Notes: a model not told the origin generated them from the letters alone. Counted from the stretch's first letter, positions 1 through 8,660 are shown. The stretch: 64,000 bases of DNA from Fusobacterium sp. JB019 (GCA_030673965.1 JAUTCN010000002.1:62001-126000); one strand, 5' to 3'. Numbers and translations: made by a program.

Positions 1-1
1 T

Positions 2-508
2 GATGGAGTTATCCAATATGTAATGTTAAAAGGAGAACCAGGACATCCAGATGCAGAAGCAAGAACAAAATATTCAATAATTGCATTACATGATATGGGA
101 ATTGAAACTGAGCAGTTACATTTAGATACAGCTATGTGGGATACAGCAATGGCAAAAGATAAAATGGATGCATGGTTATCAGGACCAAATGGAGATAATA
201 TAGAAGTTATTATTTGTAACAATGATGGAATGGCATTAGGTGCTATTGAATCACAAAAAGCATTCGGAAAAACATTACCAGTATTTGGTGTAGATGCTCT
301 TCCTGAAGCTCTTGTAAAAATCAAAAAAGGTGAAATGGCTGGAACAGTTCTTAATGATGCTGATGGTCAAGGTAAAGGAACATTTGATATAGCTGTTAAC
401 TTAGCAGCAGGAAAAGAAGCAACTGAAGGAACAGATTTAGTATTAGAAAATAGAGTATTATTAGTTCCAAGTATCGGAATTGACGCAGATAATGTAGATC
501 AATATTAA
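2..508 (+). CDS. mglB: Galactose/methylgalactoside-binding lipoprotein or periplasmic protein MglB, C-terminal part
   Basis: This is the 3' part of a type-1 periplasmic sugar-binding protein; the reading frame is open to the window edge, so the signal peptide and N-terminal lobe lie outside. The visible 168 residues contain the segment [18 protein letters not shown], then [14 protein letters not shown] and [12 protein letters not shown], which are the sugar-contacting and hinge stretches typical of MglB. The protein would capture galactose or methyl-galactoside outside the inner membrane and hand it to MglA/MglC, encoded directly downstream. Family membership is certain from sequence pattern; galactose specificity is inferred from resemblance to MglB and from the mglA and mglC neighbours. 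Confidence 0.9.
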   Translation, partial: DGVIQYVMLKGEPGHPDAEARTKYSIIALHDMGIETEQLHLDTAMWDTAMAKDKMDAWLSGPNGDNIEVIICNNDGMALGAIESQKAFGKTLPVFGVDALPEALVKIKKGEMAGTVLNDADGQGKGTFDIAVNLAAGKEATEGTDLVLENRVLLVPSIGIDADNVDQY

Positions 509-548
509 TTTTAGTCAAGATTAAATTATAAAAATTAAATTAATTTTT

Positions 549-576
549 AGAGGGAGTGATTTTCACTCTCTCTTTT
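549..576 (+). terminator. Intercistronic stem-loop between mglB and mglA
   Basis: An 11-bp stem with one G-U pair (arms 549-559 and 63 to 73 of the same hundred, loop TTT) is followed by TTTT. It sits between mglB and mglA in the same direction. Such hairpins after binding-protein genes usually act as partial terminators or 3' mRNA stabilisers, giving much more binding protein than transporter. Partial read-through is inferred because mglA has no clear promoter of its own. Confidence 0.7.
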
Positions 577-619
577 AATGAAACTAGATGCTTAAATTAT
601 TAGAGAAATGGAGAAAACT

Positions 620-2122
620 ATGGAAAATAAAGAATATTTATTAGAAATGAATAAAATTTCTAAATCATTTCCAGGAGTAAAGGCCTTAGATGAAGTTTCA
701 TTGAAAGTTAGACCACACAGTGTTCATGCTCTTATGGGAGAAAATGGAGCTGGAAAATCTACACTTATGAAATGTTTATTTGGGATTTATAGGAAAGATG
801 GAGGAACTATTCAGTTTGATGGAAAAGAAATTAATTTTACATCAACTAGGGAAGCATTGGATAATGGAGTTTCAATGGTTCATCAAGAATTAAATCAAGT
901 TATTCAAACAAATGTATTAGATAATATTTGGTTAGGAAGATTTCCAACTAAAGGATTATTTGTTGATGAAAAAGCAATGTATGATAAGACTATTGAAATT
1001 TTTAAAAATTTAGAAATAAATTTAAATCCAAGAATGAAAGTTAAAGATTTATCAGTATCTCAAAGACAAATGATAGAGATAGCAAAGGCAGTTTCATATG
1101 ATTCTAAAATAATAGTTATGGATGAGCCTACTTCTTCTTTAACAGAAAATGAAGTAGAACATTTATTTAAAATTATAAGAAGACTTAGAGAAAATGGTTG
1201 TGGAATAATTTATATTTCTCATAAAATGGAAGAAATAAAAGCTATATCTGATGACATTACAATAATGAGAGATGGAAAATGGATAGCAACAGAAAAAGTA
1301 GATGATTTAACTACAGATGAAATAATAAATCTTATGGTTGGAAGAGACTTAACAGATCGTTTCCCTCCAAAGGACAATAAACCAGGAGAAGTGATATTAG
1401 AAGTAGAAGATTTAACAGCAAAGTATCAACCTTCAATAAAAGAAATTAGTTTTCAATTACATAAAGGAGAAATTTTAGGTGTTGCAGGACTAGTTGGAGC
1501 TAAAAGAACAGATATAGTTGAGACAATATTTGGGATTAGAGAAAAAGAGAAGGGGAAAATAAAATTATTTGGAAAAGAAATAAATAATAAATCTCCTAAA
1601 AAAGCTGTAAAAAATGGTTTTGCTTTAGTTACAGAGGAACGTAGAGCAACAGGGATATTTTCAATGCTAGACATTAAAGAAAATACAGTTTTAGCAAATA
1701 TTGATAGTTATGTAAAAAAAGATCAATTATTAGATAATGAAAAAATGAGAGATGATACTCAGTGGGGAATTGATAGTATGAGAACTAAGACTCCAACTCA
1801 GCGTACTCGTATTGGAAGTCTTTCAGGAGGAAATCAACAAAAAGTAATACTTTCAAGATGGCTTTTAACAGAACCTGATGTTCTTATGTTAGATGAGCCT
1901 ACTAGAGGAATTGATGTAGGAGCTAAATATGAAATTTATCAGCTTATGATAGAACTTGCCAAAAAAGGTAAAGGAATTATAATGGTTTCATCAGAGATGT
2001 CAGAACTTTTAGGAGTTAGTGACAGAATACTTGTAATGAGTAATGGAAAAGTTGCAGGAATTGTTAATGCAAAAGAAACTACTCAAGAGGAATTGTTAAG
2101 CCTTTCAGCGAAATATTTATAA
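620..2122 (+). CDS. mglA: Galactose/methylgalactoside ABC transporter ATP-binding protein MglA
   Basis: This 500-residue protein is the duplicated ATPase of a sugar ABC importer. The first cassette has a Walker [10 protein letters not shown] at residues 40-48, the signature SVSQRQ and Walker [10 protein letters not shown]. The second has the usual degenerate P-loop GLVGAKRT, the signature LSGGNQQ and [10 protein letters not shown]. Length and the altered second P-loop match MglA/RbsA proteins. An in-frame ATG lies at 608, but the ATG at 620 has GGAG seven bases upstream and is the better start. It lies between mglB and mglC and energises galactoside import through MglC at the inner membrane. 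Confidence 0.95.
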   Translation: MENKEYLLEMNKISKSFPGVKALDEVSLKVRPHSVHALMGENGAGKSTLMKCLFGIYRKDGGTIQFDGKEINFTSTREALDNGVSMVHQELNQVIQTNVLDNIWLGRFPTKGLFVDEKAMYDKTIEIFKNLEINLNPRMKVKDLSVSQRQMIEIAKAVSYDSKIIVMDEPTSSLTENEVEHLFKIIRRLRENGCGIIYISHKMEEIKAISDDITIMRDGKWIATEKVDDLTTDEIINLMVGRDLTDRFPPKDNKPGEVILEVEDLTAKYQPSIKEISFQLHKGEILGVAGLVGAKRTDIVETIFGIREKEKGKIKLFGKEINNKSPKKAVKNGFALVTEERRATGIFSMLDIKENTVLANIDSYVKKDQLLDNEKMRDDTQWGIDSMRTKTPTQRTRIGSLSGGNQQKVILSRWLLTEPDVLMLDEPTRGIDVGAKYEIYQLMIELAKKGKGIIMVSSEMSELLGVSDRILVMSNGKVAGIVNAKETTQEELLSLSAKYL

Positions 2123-2152
2123 TTAATATATAAAAACTTAAGGAGATAAATT

Positions 2153-3181
2153 ATGGATTTAAGATTGCAGAAGAAAAAAGACGGGAAAATAGATATAAAG
2201 AATCTATTTATAAGAAGTGGATTATATTTAGTTTTATTTATAATGTTAGTTATGATAGTAGTTAAAGAACCAACATTTTTAAGTGTTAGAAACTTTAAAA
2301 ATATATTAACACAGTCTTCAGTAAGAGCTATTATAGCTCTTGGAGTTGGTGGAATTATAGTTACTCAAGGAACAGACCTTTCAGCAGGAAGACAAGTTGG
2401 ATTAGCTGCAGTTATTTCAGCTTCTCTTTTACAGGCAGCAGATAATATAAATAAGGTTTATCCAGATATGGGTCAGATACCTTTATTTTTAGTAGTTCTT
2501 ATAGTTATGGCTATTGGAGCAGTTATAGGAGCTTTTAATGGAGCTATTACAGTTTGTTTGAACATACATCCATTTATAGTTACAATGGGATCTATGACAA
2601 TTGTTTATGGAATAAATTCTCTTTATTATGATTTTGCAGGAGCTTCTCCAATTTCAGGATTTAGTGAAAACTATTCTTATTTTGCTCAAGGGTCATTTAA
2701 TTTATTTGGATTTAAATTACCTTTCTTAATAATTTATGCTACTATAGCAATGGTAATTATGTGGGTATTATGGAATAAAACAAAATTTGGTAAAAATGTA
2801 TTTGCAGCAGGTGGAAATCCAGAAGCAGCGAGAGTTTCAGGAGTTAACGTTGTACTTACAATGATATTAATTTATGCATTATCAGGAATGTACTATGCTT
2901 TTGGTGGTTTCTTAGAAGCTGGACGTATTGGTTCTGCAACTAATAACTTAGGATTTATGTATGAAATGGATGCAATCGCTGCCTGTGTTATAGGAGGAGT
3001 ATCTTTCTATGGTGGTGTTGGTAGAATTTCAGGAGTAATGGTAGGAGTTATAATATTAACAGTTTTAAACTATGGTCTAACTTATGTTGGAGTAAGTCCT
3101 TACTGGCAATATATTATTAAAGGTGCAATTATTATAGCAGCAGTAGCATTTGATGCAATGAAATATGCTAAGAAAAATTAA
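2153..3181 (+). CDS. mglC: Galactose/methylgalactoside ABC transporter permease MglC
   Basis: A 342-residue very hydrophobic protein of the BPD_transp_2 family, with about eight to ten membrane segments beginning near residue 22. The stretch VTQGTDLSAGRQVGLAAV is the conserved permease motif of this family (usually GIDLSVG with a V or A tail). It forms the membrane channel for the MglB/MglA system. It starts at an ATG preceded by AAGGAG and follows mglA by 30 bases, so the two are cotranscribed. A strong terminator follows. The substrate is inferred from the gene set, as ribose and galactose permeases are alike. Confidence 0.94.
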   Translation: MDLRLQKKKDGKIDIKNLFIRSGLYLVLFIMLVMIVVKEPTFLSVRNFKNILTQSSVRAIIALGVGGIIVTQGTDLSAGRQVGLAAVISASLLQAADNINKVYPDMGQIPLFLVVLIVMAIGAVIGAFNGAITVCLNIHPFIVTMGSMTIVYGINSLYYDFAGASPISGFSENYSYFAQGSFNLFGFKLPFLIIYATIAMVIMWVLWNKTKFGKNVFAAGGNPEAARVSGVNVVLTMILIYALSGMYYAFGGFLEAGRIGSATNNLGFMYEMDAIAACVIGGVSFYGGVGRISGVMVGVIILTVLNYGLTYVGVSPYWQYIIKGAIIIAAVAFDAMKYAKKN

Positions 3182-3200
3182 GAATATAAAATCAAAAAAT

Positions 3201-3230
3201 AAAAATAGCGAGATTATTCTCGCTATTTTT
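3201..3230. terminator. Bidirectional terminator between mglC and rubredoxin gene
   Basis: A perfect 13-bp inverted repeat (3201-3213 and 3218-3230, loop TTAT) has a T run on each strand. It ends the mgl operon on the plus strand and can also end the convergent rubredoxin transcript on the minus strand. Confidence 0.9.
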
Positions 3231-3233
3231 TAA

Positions 3234-3395
3234 TTAATCTAATTCTTTAAAATCTTCTTTACCTACTCCACAAATTGGACAAACCCAATCATCAGGTAAT
3301 TTTTCAAAAGGTGTTCCTGGAGCAATTCCTGCATCTTCATCCCCAATTGCTGGATCGTAAATATAACCACATGGTTCACATTCCCATTTTTTCAT
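3234..3395 (-). CDS. Rubredoxin
   Basis: A 53-residue reading frame on the minus strand beginning [15 protein letters not shown]. It carries both rubredoxin knuckles: C6-x2-C9 in CEPCGY and C39-x2-C42 in [11 protein letters not shown], which bind one iron. Aromatic core residues (W4, Y11, Y13, W37) and the length match the family exactly. AGGAGG lies eight bases before the ATG. Rubredoxins are cytoplasmic one-electron carriers, in anaerobes often serving superoxide reductase, rubrerythrin or flavodiiron proteins; none of these partners is in the window, so the partner is unknown. It is convergent with mglC and shares its terminator. Confidence 0.96.
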   Translation of the reverse strand: MKKWECEPCGYIYDPAIGDEDAGIAPGTPFEKLPDDWVCPICGVGKEDFKELD

Positions 3396-3465
3396 ATTAA
3401 ATCCTCCTTTTATATATTAATATATTATTTAATAATAATAATATTATAATCTATATTAGAGTTTT

Positions 3466-3747
3466 TTAAAAATTAACAATTTCAGCAGTAGCCTCATACC
3501 AAGGTCCTTCTTCATCTTCTCCATATTCAAGATAAAAACTAACTTGTAAATCTTCTAAAGTAAATCCTACTGAGTTTTCATCCTTAATATCAAAGAATTC
3601 AATTTTTTTAAACTTAGTATTAGCTAGTTCACTAGCTACAGTCTCGTTAGTTTCAATAAGCTCTTTTAAATCTTCTTCAATTTCATAACCTCTTTTTTGA
3701 AACTCTTCATTTATTCTGTTCATTAATTTCATTAATTTTTCTTCCAT
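3466..3747 (-). CDS. Hypothetical acidic 93-residue protein
   Basis: I do not recognise a family. The 93 residues are strongly acidic and soluble, with a predicted helical N-terminal half (EEKLMKLMNRINEEFQKRGY) and a strand-rich C-terminal half ending EDEEGPWYEATAEIVNF. There is no signal peptide, membrane segment or metal motif. A GGAGG sits seven bases before the ATG, and the frame has the normal codon use of its neighbours, which supports a real gene. It lies between rubredoxin and a still smaller basic protein on the same strand. No function is proposed. Confidence 0.75.
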   Translation of the reverse strand: MEEKLMKLMNRINEEFQKRGYEIEEDLKELIETNETVASELANTKFKKIEFFDIKDENSVGFTLEDLQVSFYLEYGEDEEGPWYEATAEIVNF

Positions 3748-3759
3748 ACATCCTCCATA

Positions 3760-3894
3760 TTATTTTATTTTAAATAATCTTATTAAATTTTTCCATTTTT
3801 TTACAAGGAACAAAATAAATTTAATTTTTTTAACTTCAAATGGAACTTTTTTCAATGCTTTTTCCATTTGTTTTTCTATTTCTAAATCTGTCAT
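3760..3894 (-). CDS. Small basic hypothetical protein (44 residues)
   Basis: A 44-codon frame on the minus strand beginning MTDLEIEKQMEKALKKV and ending LIRLFKIK. The N-terminal third is charged and mixed. The rest is lysine-rich with a short hydrophobic stretch IKFILFLVKKWKNLIRLF, which could form an amphipathic or membrane-touching helix. AGGATG precedes the ATG by about eight bases, a moderate ribosome binding site. It ends 13 bases before the next gene, so the two may be cotranscribed. It is unrecognised and the call rests on the frame, ribosome site and position; chance occurrence is possible in AT-rich DNA. Confidence 0.45.
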   Translation of the reverse strand: MTDLEIEKQMEKALKKVPFEVKKIKFILFLVKKWKNLIRLFKIK

Positions 3895-3946
3895 AATTCA
3901 CATCCTAATTTTTTAATTCTTTAATACTTTAATTATAATCTTTTTT

Positions 3947-4897
3947 TTATAAAAATCCAAGAGTTTTTAATGAGAAAATCCAAATAAACAATGTTAATAT
4001 AGCAATAACTGAAGAAGAAACAATTAATTCAGCTGCTAAGTTTTCATCTCCTCCTATTTCTTTAACCATAATAAATGAAGAAATAGATATTGGGGCTCCA
4101 GTGGCTCCTAATATAGCAAGTAAATGTTCATTTACAAACCCCATTTTTATACCTATTACAATTGCTATAAAAGGTAAAAATATTAATTTCATAAAAGTTG
4201 TTACGAAAATAAACTTTAAATTTTTAATAAGACTTGAAAATCTTAAAGTAGCTCCTAGAATAATAAAAGCAAGAGGTGTAGCAACTTTACCCATACTAAC
4301 AAGAGGACTTAATATTAAATTAGGAATTTTTATTCCTAAAACAACGAAAATTATTCCTAAAAAGCAAGCTATAATCAATGGATTTTTTAATATAGCGATA
4401 AATAATTTCTTTTTACTAGCATTTTTATTAGCATATCCTTCTAGGATTAATATAGCTAAGATATTAAATAAAGGAATAATACCAGTTATTGCAATGGATA
4501 TAATTCCAGCTCCATTTACTCCATAAAGGGAAGTAGCCATAGGTATTCCAAATAGAATTAAGTTAGCTCTATAAGATCCTTGTATCATTACAGGGACTTT
4601 GCTAATATCAGAAACTGTTTTTCTATATAATAAGAAATAAAATATAGTGGTTGAGATGATAACTCCCCATACAAGAAGTATAAGAGTTAAATTTTTAATA
4701 TCAATTAAAGCTTCCACATCCATTTTAGAAACATTTACAAACAGAAGAATTGACATAAAAACTCTAAATACTAGTTTATTCATGATTGTTAAAGAGTGTT
4801 CATCAACCATATTTAATTTCCTAATTAAATACCCCACACTCATCATAAAGAAAATAGGAAAAACAACATTCAACGACAGCAGTAAATTTGTAATCAT
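3947..4897 (-). CDS. AEC-family (auxin efflux carrier-like) permease
   Basis: A 316-residue protein with about ten hydrophobic segments beginning LLLSLNVVFPIFFMMSVGYL and a conserved middle region GIPMATSLYGVNGAGI, characteristic of the AEC (Mem_trans) family. Bacterial members carry malate, malonate or other organic anions, but the substrate cannot be read from the sequence. The frame could begin 25 codons earlier at 4972, but that extension overlaps the terminator hairpin of the preceding gene and has no ribosome site, whereas GGATG precedes the ATG at 4897. Transcription probably starts from a TATAAT-like element just upstream of this start. Confidence 0.88.
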   Translation of the reverse strand: MITNLLLSLNVVFPIFFMMSVGYLIRKLNMVDEHSLTIMNKLVFRVFMSILLFVNVSKMDVEALIDIKNLTLILLVWGVIISTTIFYFLLYRKTVSDISKVPVMIQGSYRANLILFGIPMATSLYGVNGAGIISIAITGIIPLFNILAILILEGYANKNASKKKLFIAILKNPLIIACFLGIIFVVLGIKIPNLILSPLVSMGKVATPLAFIILGATLRFSSLIKNLKFIFVTTFMKLIFLPFIAIVIGIKMGFVNEHLLAILGATGAPISISSFIMVKEIGGDENLAAELIVSSSVIAILTLFIWIFSLKTLGFL

Positions 4898-4934
4898 AAG
4901 TAATAATACATCCTTTTTTTTAAAATTATAGTAT

Positions 4935-4966
4935 AAAAAGATACGGTATAATAAATATACCGTATC
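4935..4966 (-). terminator. Terminator of the AzgA-type permease gene
   Basis: An 11-bp perfect stem (arms 4940-4950 and 4956-4966, GATACGGTATA) with a five-base loop and a T run on the minus strand, just after the permease stop codon. Its presence argues against the longer start of the next gene. Confidence 0.85.
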
Positions 4967-5004
4967 ATCCATATTATAACTTATTTAAATAAATATTGCT
5001 ATGC

Positions 5005-6321
5005 TTATTTCATAAATACTGACATTAATTTTTGAGTAAGACCAGTAACTTCTAAGAAAGAGAAGAAAGCAACAATCCAAAGTATGAATGGAACTTCTTT
5101 AGCTTTTCCTACAAAGATTTTGATTAAAACATAAGATACAAATCCAAATGCTAATCCTAAAGAGATACTATAAGTTAAAGGCATCATTATAATTGTTAAG
5201 AAACAAGGAATTGCAGTTTGTAAATTTTTTAAATCAATGTCTAAAAGATTTTTAAACATGAATACTCCAACAATTACAAGGGCTGGTGCAGTTGCATATC
5301 CAGGAACAGCTCCTATAACTGGAGAGAAGAATAAAGTTATAAAGAATAAAATTGCAGTAACAACAGAAGTTAATCCTGTTCTTCCACCTGCAGCAATTCC
5401 TGAAGCAGATTCAACGAAAGTAGTTACAGTAGAAGTACCAATTAAAGAACCAACTATTGTAGCAGCAGCGTCAGCTTCTAAAACTTTATCGATTTTATCA
5501 ACATTTCCATCTTCATCTATAAGACCAGCTTCATTAGCACAAGCTAATATAGTTCCAAGGGAATCGAATAAGTCAACGAATAAGAAAGAGAATATAGAAG
5601 CAATTAAAGAAGGTTTTAAAGCTCCTAAAATATCTAATTTAAATGCAATTGGTGCAATGCTTGGAGGCATTGAAACTAAAGTTTCAGGTAAAGATATTTC
5701 TCCAGCGAAAATTCCAAGAGCAGTAGTTATTAAAATTCCAAGTAAAATTCCACCTTTGATATTTCTAACTTCTAATAATATCATAATAATAAGACCAATT
5801 ACTGATAAAGCAAGTTTAGTATCAAAATGTCCAAGTCCAACTAATGTAGCAGGATTGTCAACAATAAGTCCCATTGTTTGCATTCCAAGAAAGGCAATGA
5901 ATAAACCTATTCCAGCTCCAACAGCAAGTCTTAATTCTAAAGGAATTGATTTAATAAGAGATTTTCTTACTCCTGTTATAGTTAAGATTACAAATATAAT
6001 ACCAGAAAGGAATACAACTCCTAAAGCCTCTTGCCAAGTAGCTCCTTGTCCTAATACTAAAGTGAAAGCGAAGAAGGCATTAAGTCCCATTCCAGGTGCC
6101 ATTGCAAATGGTGCATTAACCCAAAGTCCACAAAGTCCAGTACCTACAATTGCAGATAAACAAGTAGCAGTGATAAGAGCTCCTTGATCCATACTAGTAG
6201 CTGATAAAATAGCAGGGTTAACGAAAACGATGTAAGCCATAGTTAAGAATGTAGTAGCTCCTGCGATAACCTCTTGTCTTACTGTTGTCTTGTTCTCAGA
6301 CAGTCTAAAAAATTTTTCCAT
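5005..6321 (-). CDS. Purine permease of the AzgA/PbuG (NCS2) family
   Basis: A 438-residue permease with about 12 to 14 membrane segments. The start MEKFFRLSENKTTVRQEV followed by AGATTFLTMAYIVFVNP is the AzgA/PbuG signature (guanine, hypoxanthine or adenine permeases). Later conserved stretches are FAMAPGMGLNAFFAF, LFVDLFDSLGT and TSTVTTFVESASGIAAGGRTGL. GGAGG precedes the ATG at 6321; a longer frame to 6387 merely reads through a terminator hairpin. The guanine-type riboswitch and two terminators in its leader indicate repression by guanine or hypoxanthine and support a purine substrate. It is a single-gene transcript with its own terminator. Confidence 0.93.
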   Translation of the reverse strand: MEKFFRLSENKTTVRQEVIAGATTFLTMAYIVFVNPAILSATSMDQGALITATCLSAIVGTGLCGLWVNAPFAMAPGMGLNAFFAFTLVLGQGATWQEALGVVFLSGIIFVILTITGVRKSLIKSIPLELRLAVGAGIGLFIAFLGMQTMGLIVDNPATLVGLGHFDTKLALSVIGLIIMILLEVRNIKGGILLGILITTALGIFAGEISLPETLVSMPPSIAPIAFKLDILGALKPSLIASIFSFLFVDLFDSLGTILACANEAGLIDEDGNVDKIDKVLEADAAATIVGSLIGTSTVTTFVESASGIAAGGRTGLTSVVTAILFFITLFFSPVIGAVPGYATAPALVIVGVFMFKNLLDIDLKNLQTAIPCFLTIIMMPLTYSISLGLAFGFVSYVLIKIFVGKAKEVPFILWIVAFFSFLEVTGLTQKLMSVFMK

Positions 6322-6345
6322 GATATCCTCCGATTTAAATTTATT

Positions 6346-6377
6346 AAAAAATAAAAGGCCTGTAAAAACAGGCCTTT
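6346..6377 (-). terminator. Leader terminator 2 of the purine permease gene
   Basis: A perfect 10-bp stem AAAGGCCTGT/ACAGGCCTTT (6354-6363 and 6368-6377) followed on the minus strand by TTTTATTTTTT. It lies between the riboswitch and the start codon, only 25 bases before it, so full-length transcription requires passing it. Confidence 0.85.
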
Positions 6378-6446
6378 GTGTTAACACAACTTAAAAATAA
6401 AATTGAAACTTTGAATCTTATTTTTAAAATCTATTTTTAGAAATAT

Positions 6447-6469
6447 AAAAAACCTGTAAAAATTACAGG
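6447..6469 (-). terminator. Leader terminator 1 of the purine permease gene
   Basis: A 7-bp stem CCTGTAA/TTACAGG (6453-6459 and 6463-6469) followed on the minus strand by TTTTTT. It stands between the purine aptamer and the second, stronger leader terminator. Confidence 0.75.
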
Positions 6470-6491
6470 CCTATAAAACTAAAAAAACAGG

Positions 6492-6552
6492 CCATAGTAT
6501 ACTATTTAAGGTAGCATGTAGAAACGCCCTACCATATTAAGGGCTTATACGG
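6492..6552 (-). promoter_or_regulatory. Purine riboswitch aptamer (guanine-type)
   Basis: Read on the minus strand, P1 is CCGTA/TATGG. P2 is GCCC/GGGC with a loop containing AATATGG, the J2/3 core is GTTTCTAC (plus 6518-6525), and P3 is closed by a loop CCTTAAA. J3/1 reads ACTATG with C at the specifier position, the guanine/hypoxanthine class rather than the adenine class (T). It lies about 170 bases upstream of the purine permease start and is followed by two terminators, so it most likely stops transcription when purine is bound. The core matches the known Rfam purine motif closely. Confidence 0.93.
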
Positions 6553-6594
6553 TTGTTAAATATTAATTTAATATCATTAATTCATGATAGGTAC

Positions 6595-6623
6595 ATAATA
6601 AATTAAAATTATGTTTTTGTCAA
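6595..6623 (-). promoter_or_regulatory. Promoter of the purine permease transcript
   Basis: On the minus strand TTGACA, a 17-base spacer and TATTAT. Predicted transcription start is near 6588, about 35 bases before the aptamer. It is divergent from the fhs promoter, with about 60 bases between the two -35 elements. Confidence 0.85.
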
Positions 6624-6681
6624 GGATAAATTTACATGATGAATAAAAGGTGTTTTTTTAGAAAATAAATTGTGTGAAATA

Positions 6682-6710
6682 TTGACAACCAAAAATAATT
6701 ATGATAGTAT
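6682..6710 (+). promoter_or_regulatory. Promoter of fhs
   Basis: TTGACA at 6682, a 17-base spacer and TAGTAT at 6705. The predicted start, near 6717, coincides with the 5' strand of the ZTP aptamer P1 helix, so the RNA begins almost exactly with the riboswitch. Confidence 0.85.
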
Positions 6711-6718
6711 TTATTTTA

Positions 6719-6786
6719 ATTATACGACTGACGGAAGTGGAATTGACCACAGGGAGTATAATGTTTTACAGCCGACCGTCTGGGCA
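6719..6786 (+). promoter_or_regulatory. ZTP riboswitch (pfl motif)
   Basis: The aptamer shows P1 ATTATAC/GTATAAT (6719-6725 and 6756-6762), the conserved GACTGACGG, a hairpin GTGG...CCAC, then AGGGAG and, after a linker, GCCGACCGTCTGGGCA. These are the invariant elements of the ZTP/ZMP riboswitch. It precedes fhs, one of the standard genes of this riboswitch class. ZMP or ZTP accumulates when 10-formyl-tetrahydrofolate is short, and binding should switch fhs on. Confidence 0.95.
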
Positions 6787-6818
6787 CAAAGAAAGCCTAG
6801 TTAGAGTTGGTTTTTTTT
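6772..6818 (+). terminator. Riboswitch-controlled terminator before fhs
   Basis: CCGAC (6772-6776) can pair with GTTGG (6806-6810), and CTGGGC (6780-6785) with GCCTAG (6795-6800), followed directly by eight T. The left arms are the conserved 3' half of the ZTP aptamer, so ligand binding and terminator formation exclude each other. This is a textbook ligand-on transcriptional switch. Confidence 0.88.
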
Positions 6819-6852
6819 GTACAATAAATAATGACATTATGAGGAGGTTTTT

Positions 6853-8517
6853 GTGAAGACAGATATACAAATAGCTCAAGAAGCAAATATTTTAAATATT
6901 AATGAAATTGCGAAAAAGGCAGGTATACCAGAAGAAAAGTACGATCAATATGGGAAATATAAGGCTAAGATAGATTTAAGTTTATTGAAAGATTTAGAAA
7001 GTAAAAAGGATGGTAACTTAGTTTTAGTTACTGCGATAACTCCAACACCAGCTGGAGAAGGGAAATCAACAGTAAGTGTTGGTCTTACTCAAGCTTTGAA
7101 TAAACTAGGATATAGTTCAATGGCAGCTTTAAGAGAACCTTCTTTAGGACCTGTTTTTGGAATAAAAGGAGGAGCAACTGGTGGAGGTTATTCTCAAGTT
7201 ATTCCAATGGAAGATATAAACTTACATTTTACAGGGGATCTTCATGCTATTGGAGTTGCTCATAACTTAGTATCAGCAATAATAGATAATCATTTAAAAT
7301 TTGGAAATGAATTAAATATAGATATAACTAAGATAACTTGGAAAAGAGTAGTGGATATGAATGATAGAGCTCTTAGAAATACTGTAATAGGTCTTGGAGG
7401 AAAAGCTTCAGGAATTCCTAGAGAAAATTCATATCAAATAACTGTTGCATCAGAAATTATGGCTTCTCTTTGTTTAGCTAATTCGTTAAAAGACTTAAAA
7501 GAAAGAATAGGAAGAATAATATTTGCCTATGATGTAAATGGAAAACCTTTAACTATTTCTCAATTAAAAATAACTGGAGCAGTAGCTGCACTTTTAAAAG
7601 AAGCTATAAAACCAAATTTAGTTCAAACTTTAGAAAATACTCCTGTTTTAATTCATGGAGGACCATTTGCTAATATTGCTCATGGATGTAATTCAGTTTT
7701 AGCTACTAAAATGGCATTAAAATTAAGTGATTATGCTATAACAGAAGCAGGTTTTGCAGCAGATTTAGGTGCTGAAAAATTCTTAGATATAAAATGTAGA
7801 CAAGCAAACTTATCACCTAAATGTGTAGTTTTAGTTGCAACAGTAAGAGCATTAAAACATCACGGTGGAGCTAAAGACTTAGGAGTTGAGGATTTAGAAG
7901 CTTTATCAAAGGGATTAGAAAATTTAGACAAACATATAGAAAATATGAAAAAATATAATCTACCAGTTGTTGTTGCAATGAATAGATTTTTAAGTGATAC
8001 AGAAGAAGAGTTTAAATTAATAATAGAAAGATGTGAAAAACATAATGTTAAGGTTGCTTTATGCGACGTATGGGAAAAAGGTGGACAAGGAGGAGAAGCT
8101 TTAGCTAAATTAGTTGTTTCTGAAATAGAAAATAATAAAGAAGAATATTCTCCTATATATGATTTAGAAAAAACTCCAGCAGAAAAAATAGAAACTATAG
8201 TTAAAGAAATTTATGGTGGAGATGGAGTTGAATTTTCATTAAAAGCTAAAAAGACACTTAAATTAATAGAGGAAAATGGATATAATAATCTTCCAATTTG
8301 TGTGTCTAAGACTCAAAAATCTATATCAGATAATGCTAAATTATTAGGAAGACCTAAAGATTTTACAGTAACTATTAATGAAGTTAAAATAGCTGCAGGA
8401 GCAGGATTTATAATTGCAATGGCAGGAAACATAATCGATATGCCAGGATTACCTAAAAAACCAGCTGCAGAATTAATTGATATTGATGATGATGGAAAGA
8501 TTACAGGATTATTTTAA
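6853..8517 (+). CDS. fhs: Formate--tetrahydrofolate ligase
   Basis: This 554-residue cytoplasmic enzyme joins formate to tetrahydrofolate using ATP, giving 10-formyl-THF for purine and formyl-Met synthesis. The ATP-binding segment [11 protein letters not shown] is at residues 63-73. It is followed by the family signature [18 protein letters not shown], and near the C-terminus by [20 protein letters not shown]. The length is the usual 550-560. The start is GTG, chosen because GAGGAGG lies six bases before it and the next in-frame ATG is inside the conserved region. The upstream ZTP riboswitch and its terminator control it, and a terminator follows. Confidence 0.97.
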   Translation: MKTDIQIAQEANILNINEIAKKAGIPEEKYDQYGKYKAKIDLSLLKDLESKKDGNLVLVTAITPTPAGEGKSTVSVGLTQALNKLGYSSMAALREPSLGPVFGIKGGATGGGYSQVIPMEDINLHFTGDLHAIGVAHNLVSAIIDNHLKFGNELNIDITKITWKRVVDMNDRALRNTVIGLGGKASGIPRENSYQITVASEIMASLCLANSLKDLKERIGRIIFAYDVNGKPLTISQLKITGAVAALLKEAIKPNLVQTLENTPVLIHGGPFANIAHGCNSVLATKMALKLSDYAITEAGFAADLGAEKFLDIKCRQANLSPKCVVLVATVRALKHHGGAKDLGVEDLEALSKGLENLDKHIENMKKYNLPVVVAMNRFLSDTEEEFKLIIERCEKHNVKVALCDVWEKGGQGGEALAKLVVSEIENNKEEYSPIYDLEKTPAEKIETIVKEIYGGDGVEFSLKAKKTLKLIEENGYNNLPICVSKTQKSISDNAKLLGRPKDFTVTINEVKIAAGAGFIIAMAGNIIDMPGLPKKPAAELIDIDDDGKITGLF

Positions 8518-8540
8518 AAAATAATATTTCAATTTGAAAT

Positions 8541-8578
8541 AAAAAAGATAGAAATTTAATGATTTCTATCTTTTTTTA
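8541..8578 (+). terminator. Terminator after fhs
   Basis: Stem GATAGAAAT/ATTTCTATC (8547-8555 and 8562-8570), extended by A/T pairs, followed by a run of T. It separates fhs from glmS. Confidence 0.88.
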
Positions 8579-8605
8579 TTTCCTTTTGTTTCAAGAAAAA
8601 ATGTT

Positions 8606-8633
8606 TTGAAAAGTTTAATAATTATGGTATAAT
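8606..8633 (+). promoter_or_regulatory. Promoter of glmS
   Basis: TTGAAA at 8606, a 16-base spacer with an extended TGG, and TATAAT at 8628. The RNA would start near 8640, about 20 bases before the ribozyme cleavage site. Confidence 0.8.
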
Positions 8634-8660
8634 TTATTGAAACGGAGAAAATATTAAATA

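Noticed and set aside
4101-4931. Two open frames opposite the AEC permease
   Set aside because: Both are mirror readings of the membrane protein gene without translation signals.
5237-6187. Long open frame on the plus strand opposite the purine permease gene
   Set aside because: It is antisense to a clear AzgA-type gene, has no ribosome site, and its Ile/Lys/Pro-rich product is the usual result of reading an AT-rich hydrophobic gene backwards.
6346-6387. N-terminal extension of the purine permease to 6387
   Set aside because: The extra 22 codons translate a terminator hairpin and have no ribosome site; GGAGG precedes the ATG at 6321.
6492-6552. Adenine-type riboswitch
   Set aside because: The specifier base in J3/1 is C (ACTATG), the guanine/hypoxanthine class; adenine switches have T there.
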